Positions 22,996 to 34,888 of a stretch of 64,000 nt of DNA are shown here, one piece after another. The notes beneath the pieces were generated by a model. It was given only the letters and a program-made list of their open reading frames with translations, made no database searches and had not been told where the DNA came from. The stretch comes from Microcebus murinus (lineage: Eukaryota; Chordata; Mammalia; Primates; Cheirogaleidae): contig NC_134107.1 of NCBI RefSeq assembly GCF_040939455.1, positions 18,477,537-18,541,536 of the forward strand, in the 5' to 3' direction. A program made the translations under genes and the position numbers. Every line of letters begins with the position of its first letter. Position 1 is the stretch's first letter.

Positions 22996-23943
22996 TCACA
23001 TTAGTTTGAGCGATTGGCATGGGTTATTCAGAAATCTCTTGGATGCATTCTTCACGTCCTTGTTCCTCAGGCTGTAGATTAGAGGGTTCAGCATGGGTAT
23101 GACCAGGGTGTAGAAGACGGAGGCCAGTTTGTCGGTGTCCAAGGAGTGGTTGGTCCTCGGCTGCAGGTACATGAACAGGAGGGTGCCGTAGAAGACCACG
23201 ACGGCCGTCAGGTGAGCCGCGCACGTGGAAAAGGCTTTCCGCCGCCCCTGGGAGGAACGCATCCTCAGGATGGCAGCGACGATTCTGCAGTAGGACGTGA
23301 GGACGGCGGCCATGGAGAAGGACAGATTGGTCCCCGAGAAGGTGAACACTGCCGTCTCCGGGAGGTAGGTGTCAGAGCAGGACAAGGCCAACAAAGGGAC
23401 GTCGTCGCAGTAGAAGTGGTTGATGACGTTGGCGGAGCAGAAGGACACGGAGAAGACGCAGGAGGACACGGCCAGCGCCGTGAGCAGGCCCTGGAGGTAG
23501 GTGAGGGTCGCCAGCAGGCGGCAGACGCGCGGGGACACCGCCGCGGCGTACAGCAGGGGGCTGCAGATGGCCACGCAGCGGTCGTAGGCCATGGCCGCCA
23601 GCATGAAGATCTCGGCCACGATGAACACCAAGAATCCGCCCAGCTGCGCCGCGCAGCCGTAGTAGGAGATGCTCTTCTTGGCGGCCCAGAAGTTCGCCAG
23701 CATCTTGGGGGCGATGACGGTGGAGTTGCTGAGATTGATGATCGCCAGGTGCCGGAGGAAGTAGTACATGGGGGTTTGAAGCTGGGGGTCAACCCTGGTG
23801 AGGGTGATGATGCTCAGGTTCCCCGCCACCGTCAGCCCGTAGATCGCCAGGAAGACGAAGAACAGGGGCACCTGGAGCTCCGGCCGGTCCGAGACCCCCA
23901 AGAGAATGAACTCGGTCACCCAGGTGAGATTCCCGGAAGCCAT
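22996..23943 (-). CDS. Olfactory receptor, OR8J subfamily (OR8J1/OR8J3-like), GC-rich
   Basis: This intact 315-codon class II olfactory receptor has seven transmembrane segments. Seen: NLT glycosylation site at residue 5; GN in TM1 (41-42); PMYYFL (58-63); KAFSTCAAHL (236-245); PMLNPLIYSLRN (283-294); cysteines 97, 169, 179 and 189 of the two extracellular disulfides. Odd: the G-protein-coupling motif reads DRC (121-123) instead of DRY, followed by VAICSP instead of VAICNP. The gene is unusually rich in GC and CpG, with codons ending mostly in G or C, unlike the other four OR genes and the AT-rich flanks. This opens long shadow frames on both strands (23146-23967 plus; 23265-23792 minus). Whether it signals normally with DRC is not known. 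Subfamily is from resemblance to human OR8J proteins. Confidence 0.92.
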   Translation of the reverse strand: MASGNLTWVTEFILLGVSDRPELQVPLFFVFLAIYGLTVAGNLSIITLTRVDPQLQTPMYYFLRHLAIINLSNSTVIAPKMLANFWAAKKSISYYGCAAQLGGFLVFIVAEIFMLAAMAYDRCVAICSPLLYAAAVSPRVCRLLATLTYLQGLLTALAVSSCVFSVSFCSANVINHFYCDDVPLLALSCSDTYLPETAVFTFSGTNLSFSMAAVLTSYCRIVAAILRMRSSQGRRKAFSTCAAHLTAVVVFYGTLLFMYLQPRTNHSLDTDKLASVFYTLVIPMLNPLIYSLRNKDVKNASKRFLNNPCQSLKLM

Positions 23944-23967
23944 TTATTCCGTCGTCTTCATCTTTGA

Positions 23968-24880
23968 ATGTGCAAAATGGAAAGGCATTAATGGATGACG
24001 AGATTGCTTTTCCTGTTAAGATGATGGGACGTTGTTAAATGTTTCATTTGGTGGGCAAACCCTTAAGTTTCAGATCCTGTTCTTCTCTCCATGTCTTCAC
24101 AAATTTCAGGAAATATAAATGCACTAGAGATCATTGAGTGTCTTACACCCGTTTGGGCAAGCTATTAATTTACTTATTTGCTCTTGAATATTGTTTATAT
24201 TAAATGAACATAGATTTATCAAATATTATTGTGTGCATTAATATTACTACTCATCACTTTGGTTTACATTAATGTATAATAAAATATATTAGCATATATA
24301 TTGGATGAATATATATATATTTATATGTGCACTCACACCTGTGTGTGTGTTTCCAATGAAAAAAGAGAGTGGCCTCAAGAAGTTGATGGGCCAGAGTGAC
24401 CTCCGGTTACCTTTTTCTTAGCTTCCCCAGGTGTCCTCCCCAGCCCATACCATGTCATCAATCATCTTTGGGGGTTTTAATAGTTCTGGGAGAAGCCCTT
24501 TCAGTACCCTGAATTTATTTTGATCAATTTATACTACACCATTTTGTTTCAGCTTCCCAGAAAGCAGTCTTACACCTCAATACTTTCTTCTTAGTGTCAT
24601 TCTGAAACTCTGAACTCTATTTACTTAATCATATTTCCTTTCTTCTGCCAAATAAGCCAGTCTTATCCTAACATTTTACTTCTAGTTACTCAAACTTTTC
24701 TCTATTATTTTGTTCTGGCCTCCATTCTTTCCCTTCCCATTACAGCATATACGTCTTCCCATTAAATTGTTTAAAGCTTGTTTTGATTTTAAAAAAAAAT
24801 ATTACCAATTTTTTTGTTAATGTTTGATATACTTTAATTTACTTGTATGGAAAAATGAGTGAGGGAGAGTGCTAATATTT
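23968..24880. other. Gene-free stretch upstream of the OR8J-type gene
   Basis: AT-rich, with an alternating TA/TG tract at about 24300-24350. The first 60 bases still carry a few CpGs. The gene's upstream exon and promoter cannot be placed. Confidence 0.35.
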
Positions 24881-24889
24881 ATTTAGCAA

Positions 24890-25270
24890 GTAGTATATGC
24901 CCAGAATTAATTATCTCCTTACTCTGCAGAAGTGCCTTACAGTATAGATAAACAAGAATTATTTTTTATGTCTGATAAGATAATTGAGGCTCCATGGGAT
25001 GAAGTTACTCAAAGAAGCTATCTAGGACACTGGTTAATGGTATGAGCTAAACTTCACAGTTTTATGATTTTGTTTTGTATGATTTTTTTGTGTGTTTTTT
25101 GTTTAGTTGGTTGGTGTTAGTCTACCAATTACTAGCTGTGTGATTTTTGCCAAGTATTTATAGTTTCATTTTGTGCAAATTAAATGAGATAATGCATAAT
25201 ATAGGTTTATTTGCACAGAGCCTGGTAACAAGTGAATGTAAAATTGATGTTACCTGCAGTTATTATGAAT
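24890..25270 (+). repeat. MIR/L2-type old repeats
   Basis: 24890-25020 contains 'gataattgaggctccatggg', like a MIR on the minus strand. 25025-25270 contains 'ttactagctgtgtgattttt', 'gagataatgcataatatagg' and 'agagcctggtaac', like a MIR on the plus strand. Confidence 0.5.
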
Positions 25271-27305
25271 GATTTTTAATACAAGTTCTTAAGTCTCAAT
25301 AAATCATTCCACCTTATTGAGAGCCTTTATAGTTGAAAGAGAAATATCAAATGAACGATAATTTTGCATATTAAAAAACTGAGGGACCCAATATCTAGCT
25401 AAACATTTAACAAAAGAAAACATGTGCTTCTGCAACTAGATTCTCTAGTAAATCTTCAGTGTCTGTTATAATGTAAAGATGGTTTATTCAATACATTAAA
25501 TGAGTCTGATGAGCCGATCTGATTTTGTTGCACCAGCCATCCTTCAGCTCTTGATTCCTACCACTACACCTAAAAAGAACTGCATATTTTATGAGCAGGT
25601 AAGATTATGACAGGTAAGATTGTGAAAATAATTACTTTCATAAAAATATTTTCTCTTGGGTTGCCACACAAAAACCAATTCAGTGCATTGTTCATTCTGA
25701 CATTTATAGTCCATAAACTTATTCTTTATTTAACAACAAAAAGAATATAAACAGCACCAATTATTAATTACCTATTGTGAATGTGTACAATTAACTTTGG
25801 GAAGGGACAGTATTTGTGAATATTTAATATTCTTACCTATTATCAATTCCTTCCTCTACTGAAATATGACTGAGGGTATAGCTAGGGTTGGTTTTTATTT
25901 CAGTAAGTATATGTCACTGGCATATAGTTTCTGTAGAAGAGCCCATTTTCTCCTATCTTTCTAAAAATAAGAATCCTATTTGAGTTAGCATTTGTTTCTG
26001 TTAAAAGCTATTATAATTTTCTACAATTTTTTAAATTAGTTTTTGAATAGAAATATTTATATGTCTATCAATAAAATGAATCTCAGTAAATAAAAATTTT
26101 ACAAATATATACACACATATATATAACATATATACATATATAAAACATTAATCATTTAAATTCTCCATCTCACTTTCAAAAGTGTCACCATTTGGATGAG
26201 AAATATCATATTGCCAATTAACTCTTAAATTGCTTCTGAGATGTTTTCAAGACTATATTTCTTTGGTTTCTAACTGTGGAATTTGTCTTAAACTTGTTGA
26301 GACATGGATTGTGCTTAGGACAAACACTGAATCTCAACATGATCTCCCAGTGTACAACAGAGACATAGAGACTAACTGTTGGCGCCAGGGAATCTTTTCA
26401 TCCTAGGAATGTTCACTCTAGCCAATGTAAAAATCAAGAGGAAAAGAAAAACAAAATGTGTTTTTATGGATTTCAAGCAATTTTGTAAGCCTTTCTTGGA
26501 AACATAGTATCATATACATCAGCAACACTTAAGAAGCTTTCTATCTGGTGCAGGGTGAGTGTACTCTAAAACATGTCAGTTTTAAGGCACAGAAAAAAAA
26601 ATCACTCTTCATCTTAAGGTGTAATATACTACCTGTAATGACTATTCATTATTTTGTATAAATGCTCAAACAGTTTTCACTTATCAATAGGGATTCTAAG
26701 TACTATTAGTTATGTTGTATCACTGTTATTTCCACTATGCAATCAGTGGGCAGAGGTTTGAGTCACTTGGAAAAGAAAACAGATCAGGTGTCATGTCAGT
26801 CCTGAGTCTGATTTAAATTGATAAAGCTTCAAAGACACTTTGTGCTCACATTTAGACTTAGTGATATGTGAAATATTTGGTGTAACCTACCTGTGCCGAG
26901 AGATCTGCTGAGACCCATTCCCAAGGTTGCTTCATGAATTTAAGCCTGCTGAAGAGTTTTACAAATGTTAGAAGTCTCTGAAGACCTTCACACTGAATAC
27001 GTTTGTTTCTAGGTTCCAGCCCCCAAACATGACAACCATATTTCCCAGATAAAAATCTGATTCCCTAGGGAAAATAGGACAAATTGAATGCTCATTAGCT
27101 AAGATTCCACTCAAAATTTCACCCAAAGAGTAAAAGTGTGGAGATTGCCCAGGGACTTACTTAAATGATTATATTTAATAACAAATAAATGCAATTATTC
27201 CTGCTGACTTTTTTTTCATTTAATTTGTACAGTAGCTGAGAAGTGCTGCTGTTAGCCCTGGGATGAAGATAATCCAACAGTTAGAATGTGTAGCATTCTG
27301 GACTC
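25271..27305. other. Long gene-free stretch
   Basis: AT-rich sequence with a TATA/CATA simple tract at about 26103-26145. I recognise neither genes nor clear transposons. Confidence 0.35.
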
Positions 27306-27318
27306 AATGGTCAATTTT

Positions 27319-27721
27319 GATTTTTTATTTATATATTTTTTTATCTTCTTTTTTTTATTATTGTTTTGTTTTTTGTTTTTGATTTTTTTGTTTGTTTGTT
27401 TGTTTGAGACAGAGTCTCACTCTGTTGCCCCGGTTTGAGTGCCATGGCATCAGCCTAGTTCACAGCAACCTCAAACTCCTGGGCTCAAGTGATCCTTCGG
27501 CCTCAGCCTTCCCAGTAGCTTGGACTACAGGCACGCGCTACCATGCCCGGCTAATTTTTTCTATGTAATTTTAGTTGGCCAATTAATTTCTTTCTATTTT
27601 TAGTAGAGATGGGATCTCACTCTTGCTCAGGCTGGTTTCAAACTCCTGACCTTGAGTGATCTTCCCGCCTCGGCCTCCCAGAGTGTTAGGATTACAGGCG
27701 TGAGCCACCACGCCTGGCCCC
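27319..27721 (-). mobile_element. Lemur-type Alu with target-site duplication
   Basis: A dimeric Alu on the minus strand, from 'ttgagacagagtctcactc' (27404) to 'gagccaccacgcctggccc' (27720), preceded by a long impure T-rich tail (27319-27403). The linker 'agttggccaattaatttc' (27573-27590) is characteristic of lemur Alus. The target-site duplication is aatggtcaatttt at 27306-27318 and agtggtcaatttt at 27722-27734, one mismatch. This element is one of the best clues to the kind of primate. Confidence 0.9.
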
Positions 27722-28239
27722 AGTGGTCAATTTTAATGTGAATATTGGGAATAGAGCTGAGTGTAAACCCTCCATTATACATCAAAAACAAATCCTGGCA
27801 TATATGCCATAAAAACCAGAAGACATAAAACATAGATTCAACATATGAATTGCTATAAAGAAAATAAATATCAGCTTTATAATTGAAATTCTAGTATTTA
27901 ATTAAAATTATTTGCATTTAAAATATATTTTTACATAAGCCTGAGATATTCTTTCCAAGAATATATAAACAGTGTAATTAATAGTTGATAACTTTTCTTA
28001 CTACACTGTGTGTAATTTTCTAGTCTGTAAGCATTACAAAAACCAAAAATATCTGAAATGACATTCTAGATACCATATCCATCACCCACTTTAAACAATG
28101 ATTTTGTATTGTAGACTTTATTATTTAAAGTAATGCATCTTTAAACATAATTTAAACTTTTATTTATTCAACTTCTGACATTTTCATTCCCTCCACTCTA
28201 TCTAGAATCAACCACTACTGACTGTCACAACCTTTTTCT

Positions 28240-28960
28240 TTCTTTCTGAGTATATTCTTTTAGATAAGAACAATTGACATGAGATCTACCATCTTAAAAC
28301 TACTTGCAAGTGTACATTACAGTATTTTTAACTATAGAGGCAATAATGTGCAACATATCTCTAGAAGTTAATCATTTGGTGCAACTGAAATATTAGACCC
28401 ATTCAATATCAACTCTCCATTTATCCCTCCCCACCAGCCGCTGTGAGTCACCATTCTTTTTGCTTCTATGTGTTTGAATATTGTGTGTACCTTATATAAG
28501 TGGTATCATACAGTATCGGTCCTATACCAATAAAATGTATTTCAGTTATTTTGTTTATATTACTTAGCATACTATCTTCAAGCTTAATAGTAACACATAT
28601 TGTCTATTTTTTAACAAAATGCATTTACTATTATGTTTTCTGATATATAAATGATATGATTATTGCTATTTATGTAGTTTCAAATTTACATAAGTGGATT
28701 TATGGTGTTTACATCATTTTGTGATTGACTTTTTTTTCCTCTGAACAATATCTTGATTGTTGTGGATTTGATGCATGCATTTAAACTAGATGAGAAATTT
28801 AGTTGCATTGAATCTTCTGATTGTTCTCATTTTTCTCATATACAAAAATCTCTCAAGTCTATTTACTTAGAAGACAATTGGAAATTATTAGGTCAAAAGG
28901 CATCAATATTTTCAAATTCAGCAAATGCAGCAAAAATATTAATGTTTCTATTTATGATAC
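28240..28960 (-). mobile_element. Old L1 fragment, 3' region
   Basis: The minus strand follows old L1 3' UTR and the end of ORF2 ('ccccaccagccgctgtgagtc', 'tataagtggtatcatacag', 'gttgtggatttgatgcatgc'). 27735-28239 before it is AT-rich and unassigned. Confidence 0.5.
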
Positions 28961-29117
28961 ATTTTAATATTTATTAATGTTTAATATTTATAACTGCAGG
29001 AAAAATTTGTATTTTTTTTACTCAGACCTCTAATACCTTTAATAATTCTATACACATATTTTAACAAATGAAAGGAAGCAATGGAATAACATCGAGGTTT
29101 TATTTTGAACACTGATT

Positions 29118-30075
29118 TAAAATATATTCAGAGTACTGGAAAATTGGATAGCCACATGCAACATAATGAAGTAAGACACCCTAACCTCAAAATATATACA
29201 AAAATTAACTAAAAATTGGCCAACATCCTAAATACAAGAGTAAAAAGCTTTTAGAGGACAACATCAATATAAATCTTCATGGTCTTATGTTTGCCAGTGA
29301 ATTCCTAAACACAACATCAAAAGTACAAACAACAACAACACAACATAGATAAGTTGGACTTCATCAAAATTAAAAATATTTGTGCAGCAAAGGCCATTAT
29401 TTAGGCATTAAAAAGACAACCTAGAATATGGAAGAAAATACTTTCAAATAATACATCTGGAATATATAAAGAACTCCTACAACTCAACACCTAAAAGTCA
29501 AATAATCTAATTAAAATGGGCAGAAGATGTAAAAATTGCTCCAAAGAGACAGACCCTTATATTACAATATACTCAGCAATCAACTCAAAATGGATAAATG
29601 ACTTAAACCTAAGACCTGAAACCTCAAAACTCCCAGAAGAAAAGATAGGGGAAAATTTTCATTACATTAGTTTTGGGAATGATTTATTGGAATATGACAC
29701 TAACGGTACAGACAGCAAAAGCAAAAATAGACATGGGATTACATCAAACTAAAAAACTTCTACATAGTGAAGTAAGCAATCGACAGTGAATATACAATAT
29801 ACAAAATGGGATGAAATATTTGCAAAACATATGTCTGATAAGGGATTAATTTCTAAAATATATAAGAAACTCCAATAACTCAATATTAAAAAACAAACAA
29901 GAAAAGAAAACCCTAATAACCTGATTAAAATAGGCTAAAGACTTAAAAAAAATGACATTTCTCCAAAGAAGACTTGAAATGGCCAACAGGTATATGAAAA
30001 GATGTTCAAAATCACTAATTATCAGGAAAATGCAAGTAAAAGTCAAAATGAGATATTATGTCTCACCTGTTGAGA
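29118..30075 (+). mobile_element. Old L1 ORF2 fragment
   Basis: The plus strand reads as decayed ORF2 from the thumb region to 'aaatggccaacaggtatatg' and 'atgagatattatgtctcacc'. The open stretches at 29516-29752 and 29952-30149 are pieces of that frame. It lies head to head with the minus-strand L1 piece at 28.24-28.96 kb, so the two may be one rearranged insertion, but the joint cannot be shown. 30076-30480 contains further minus-strand L1-like text and a CA tract at about 30425-30450. Confidence 0.55.
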
Positions 30076-30499
30076 TGGATGAATTGTATAATTCTGAAGT
30101 TGGAACTTTTTGTGTACCCATCACCAGAATAGTGTGCCTGTACCCATAAGGGAGATTTTTCTTTCTAATTCCACTCCCAACCTCCCTCCTTCTCAGTTTT
30201 CAATGTATGTATAATTTATCCAATATCCTGTGGATTTTTAGTCTATTGTTTATTAAGTCAACAGATGCATATATGTATCTATTTTCTCAAGTGTGTAGCT
30301 TGGTCTTTTACTATATTTATGGTCATTTTTGTCATACAGACTTAAAAAACTCTAAAGCATAAAATTTGTCAGCCTTTGTGATTTTCAGGTGTGTTTAAAG
30401 ATTTCATCCATTCTGAATTTTATGCACACACACATAAACACACACACACAAACTCACATGGTTTATATATGCACAGATAGTGGATATCAATGATCATAA

Positions 30500-31836
30500 G
30501 TTAGTTTTGATATTTGAAGGAAGGAGCCATGTGATATCAGAGGGGAAAGTCTGGAAGAAAACAAATCCAGACATACTGTGAATATATATTGTGGTGGCAG
30601 AAGCTCTATATTTACACTGTGAGGTGTTATTTAAACTTATTAATCCCATTTTAGGAAAATATCCTTTGGTTGTACTCTATGTTCTAAGGATATCATCCTA
30701 CTGTAACTAACAATTAAAGAGAAACTTTAAGGAAGAGAATGAATTCACAAAATCATAATTTAAAAGTAATAAAAAAAGATGAAGAAGGGTAGGGAAAACA
30801 TGACCACTTCAATGTATCTTTGAAGGAGACATATCTTTGCAATGAAAATGAGGTCTGTTGGAAGCAGGGCAAGCATGAGCAGAATAGAGATTCTTATCTG
30901 TACCTTCGTTCTTGAGTTTGGGCAAATAAGGAATGACGGTGTCCATAAGCACATCAAAGAATGGTCTGGGTCAAACAAAACAGACCCAAAGGCTGATTAG
31001 GGACTAGGCCTGCAGAGAATCCCATAAACAGGGATGGGAGCTTAGTTCAGAAAAGAGCCAAATCTGCCAGCAAATTGTACCTTAATCTCTGAATTGTGAT
31101 TTTATTTTGTTATTCTTGAGTTTAAGTATAATCTTGATAAATACTAATGTCTAGTCTCTATATTCTGTGAAGAATTAAAGGATGGGTTTTATGCCCATGC
31201 CCTGGGTCATATAGGAAAAGAGGGAGAAATACACTGTCACAAATGAACACAGGAATAACACTTGGGAATTGGGACACATTATCTGTGGTATGTGAGCCAC
31301 AGGGCATGATTAGATTGCTGCAAATACACAGACCTAAGGAAGGAGCAAATTGCAAGTAAGCAGTAGTTTTTATCTGGATTAAGTGGTTATTCATCAAGCT
31401 AGTCATACATAGCTATGAAATAATATATAATTGCAACTATGCAAGCCTACACAATTCAAGTGATATGAGGTTGAAAGAAAACAATATACAGAATTTTAAT
31501 TATTACATATATATGTCTGGGTATGTGCATTTTTGTGTACACCAATCAGTATTAGCACTTATGGATATCAATGTGTAAACATATGTGTGAATATATATAC
31601 ACATATACATATACAATGTGCATATTCATATATCAGTATAAACATAGTGAAAAGCAAATGGATGATACAGATTTTTCTACATGAAATAATAACAATAACA
31701 TTGGTAGAAGGTTGTCTATGATCTTTATTTTAAAATGTCTAAGAAACAATAGAAATACATTAATAAATTCAACATTTCATTATATCCTCTTGATATTAAG
31801 GTATAGAATATATTCTCAACATTTTGAAGTTAATAT
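30500..31836. other. 3' flank of the copy A OR5T gene
   Basis: No gene. Duplicated in the 51.1-52.8 kb region; copy B has an extra MLT1 LTR that is missing here. Confidence 0.5.
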
Positions 31837-32784
31837 TTAGTGTGAAAAATATACTTTATTGATAATCTGCTTTTTCCCAAACACTTTTTTCATGGCCTCT
31901 TTTACATCTTTGTTCCTCAAACTGTAGATGATGGGATTCAGCATGGGAATCACAATGGTGTAAAATATCGACACTATCATGTCATGCTCCAAAGCGTAGC
32001 TGGAACTGGGTCTCACATACATGAAGAGAACTGTACCATGAAAAATAGACACTCCAGTTAGGTGAGAGCCACAGGTAGAGAACACTTTCCGTTTTGCTTC
32101 AGCAGAGTGCACCCTCAGAATGGCCACCAGGATGAAACCATAGGAGATCAGGACGATCAGGATAGTGACTACCTCAATAGAGCCAGCAAAGTAGAAGAGA
32201 AGAAGCTGGTTCAAGCGAGTATCAGAACATGAAAGAGCAAGGAGAGGAGGAATATCACAAAATACATGTCTAATTGCATTGGATCCACAGAAGGAGAGGC
32301 TAAAAGTGGCCACTGTGTGCAACGTAGCATGCAGAATTCCACCAACGAAGGAAGCAACGATGAGTGGCACATAGACTCCGGGTGACATGCTCACTGCATA
32401 CAGGAGAGGGTTGTAGATGGCTACATAGCGATCATAAGCCATTGCCGCCAAGAGAAAGCACTCTGTGGTCCCTAAAGTGACAGCAAGAAACATCTGTGCT
32501 GCACATCCAAGGAATGAGATGAATTTATTCTTTGACATGAAATCTACTAACATATTTGGGGTAATTACTGAGGAATAGCAGGCATCCACGGAAGACAAAA
32601 CACTCAGAAAATAGTACATGGGGTTGTGGAGCCGGGAATCCCCAATGACCAATACAATCAATCCTAAATTTCCCATGAGAGTAAAGAGGTAGATTGCTAG
32701 AAACAGGAAGAAGAAGATGATCTGCAGTTCAAGATTGTCTGTGAATCCCTTCAGTACAAATATGGTAACTTCAGTGGCATTCAT
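31837..32784 (-). CDS. Olfactory receptor, OR5T subfamily (OR5T1/OR5T2-like), copy A
   Basis: An intact 315-codon single-exon class II olfactory receptor. Seen: glycosylation site NAT at residue 2; GN in TM1 (39-40); PMYYFL (55-60); [12 protein letters not shown] (115-126), where the Tyr after Ile replaces the usual Cys and is shared by all three OR5T genes here; [10 protein letters not shown] (233-242); [12 protein letters not shown] (280-291). Extracellular cysteines 94, 166, 176 and 186 are all present. The start follows the family pattern of a few residues before the conserved [14 protein letters not shown]. It is the left partner of a duplicated pair with 52807-53739: the first 60 % of the coding sequence is almost identical to its partner, the rest clearly less so. 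Confidence 0.94.
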   Translation of the reverse strand: MNATEVTIFVLKGFTDNLELQIIFFFLFLAIYLFTLMGNLGLIVLVIGDSRLHNPMYYFLSVLSSVDACYSSVITPNMLVDFMSKNKFISFLGCAAQMFLAVTLGTTECFLLAAMAYDRYVAIYNPLLYAVSMSPGVYVPLIVASFVGGILHATLHTVATFSLSFCGSNAIRHVFCDIPPLLALSCSDTRLNQLLLFYFAGSIEVVTILIVLISYGFILVAILRVHSAEAKRKVFSTCGSHLTGVSIFHGTVLFMYVRPSSSYALEHDMIVSIFYTIVIPMLNPIIYSLRNKDVKEAMKKVFGKKQIINKVYFSH

Positions 32785-34888
32785 TATGTTGAAATCTTAT
32801 GGAATAAGCTTGAAGATATTCATAAAATTATATTTCATATTACTATAAAAAAGAGTGAACAAAACTGTTACTCAAGGTAATGTAAACTATGCCCTTATAT
32901 ATACTGTACACTATATTTTTGTCCATGTATCATTTTCCAGTAGAGGATAAGAAAGTAGTAACAAGATAATGGGTTGAGTGTTCATGCCACTCGCTGCAGA
33001 ATCAGATGAAAGAAATGGGTGTTCACTCAGTGGCTGAATTTATGCTGTTTTAAAACCATCAAGTCTACTGATTAATGTACCACTGAATTCTGTTAGCTAT
33101 TTTCATATTAAATAACAATAAAACACAAAGCGATTATAAGAAAAATTTGTTCTGGCATCCAAACACGTGAGATACTGTATCAGTGGAAAGATCATGGAAT
33201 ACAATGTCAGAATTCTAGATCTTTCGTCAATTGTGCAAAATAATTTGCTGTGTCTACTTACCCCAGAATGAGGACATTAATAATTATTTTACAAGATTGG
33301 AGTAAATATTGCAGTAAAAATTACATTAATAAAATTAAATATTTAACCTTATAGAATTGCTGAATGAGGTTGTTTCTACAGAGTATTCTATCAAGATTCA
33401 ATCCAATGAAATATATTTTGATTATGATTTTTTTCCCCTGCCCACTCTTATGTCTCTGAATTACCCTTTGGAGAATAAAGAAGATTTGTGAATTATGTTA
33501 TTAATTGATGCCAAAAATACACATACAAATTACCACAATTCCGTTTTCTACAGTACAGTTAGCTTGATTTCGTTTAGGGCAAACAAGATATTTCAGCTAA
33601 ATTTTTCTTGAAGCAGGTGTTCTACTAGATGCCAAAACAAAGTTATACCAGGTAAAAAGTAAGTCAATATTAGCACATATTCAAAAGTTTCAAAATTATA
33701 AAGAACAAATAACTATGATTCTTGACAATTTAATACTATGGGATCAAGTTTTAAAATTAATCTATATTTCTGTAAATACAATTTTAATAAAAAGCAGAAA
33801 ACTCTAAATATCATGGGTTTACTGATGAAACACTAAGTTTGCCCCAAAAGAGGAGAAATGATAGCCATGTATTGATCACTTGCTGCAGGAACTGACTTTT
33901 TTGTGCACATTATTTCACCTTGTAGAAACTTTCATAGCTCATAATTGCTGGAGTCAAGGTTCAGTCCCAAGTCACTCTCATTGTGCATGCACTTTTAACC
34001 ATTTTTTCATTGCCTCATATTATGCCATCATTTCATTCTGAAATTGGAAAACTACACCCCATCCTCAAACCCAGGAAACTAAAAATAAAGTAAAACATAA
34101 CTCTGGATGTATTTGGATGTTTTTAAACCATGAAAACGAGAGAAGCATTATAAAATAAGTAATAATTTGAAATGACTACCAGATTGTATAGCTAATGATA
34201 TATTTAAAAGAATTATTGTTTTTTTTATTTTTTCAAAATATGAAACATAGAATGTTGAATATGTCACTCTTTTCATGTCCTCAATTGAGATATTCATGAT
34301 TATTCTTACTTTGAACTGTCTTCATCCATCAGAAAAATAAAAACATACACTCTATTAGGAGCATTCTTGTTTACTTCTATGAATAGAAGTTCAATATTTT
34401 CTATTTTGTTTTGTTTTCTAGTAAGTTTTAGTTTTTAATTCTTAGGAAGAGCTCTGAGTAAATCAGATTTTGATGAGTACATTTGATTCTCACATGCAAG
34501 AGGCCAAAACTCAAGTATTCAGTTCTTGGGGGTTAGTAGCTAAAATGTTTAGTACAAAATAACATAGCAGTTCTTAACATTTTAGTTTTTACCTCCTAAA
34601 ATATTCTACAAATCATCTGCAATTCTCTCTTACCTATGGAACAGCAAATGCAGGTTTAAGTACACAATGCCTATGGCTAATTTAGATTACTTATATCTCC
34701 TTAATCAAGTGTTGATCTGATGAAATCCACAGGAGATGTCCCAAAGGGAATGCGCCCCAATTATTGTCTGGTTCAAAATAGCAACATAATGATTTACTTA
34801 ACAATAAAAAAGTAAATGGCTCCAGGAAATAAGGCACTACATTGAGCTACTTACTGAATGAATAGAGTTCTTTGGACTCTGATTTTAA
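32785..34888. other. Upstream region of the copy A OR5T gene
   Basis: AT-rich and without a gene. Recognisably homologous to the region upstream of the copy B gene (53.74-54.4 and 58.1-59.7 kb), though copy B has about 3.8 kb of extra repeat sequence in the middle. The OR promoter probably lies here; no element can be assigned. Confidence 0.4.

Noticed and set aside
23146..23967. 273-codon plus-strand frame and 175-codon minus-strand frame over the OR8J-type gene
   Set aside because: Shadows of the GC-rich OR gene; the third-position G/C bias removes stops in other frames. Both are Arg/Gly/Glu- or Ser/Pro/Ala-rich without domain signs.
28240..30075. A third twin-primed L1 from the head-to-head L1 pieces
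   Set aside because: The two pieces do not meet at the same L1 position and no target-site duplication was found, so they are listed as separate fragments.
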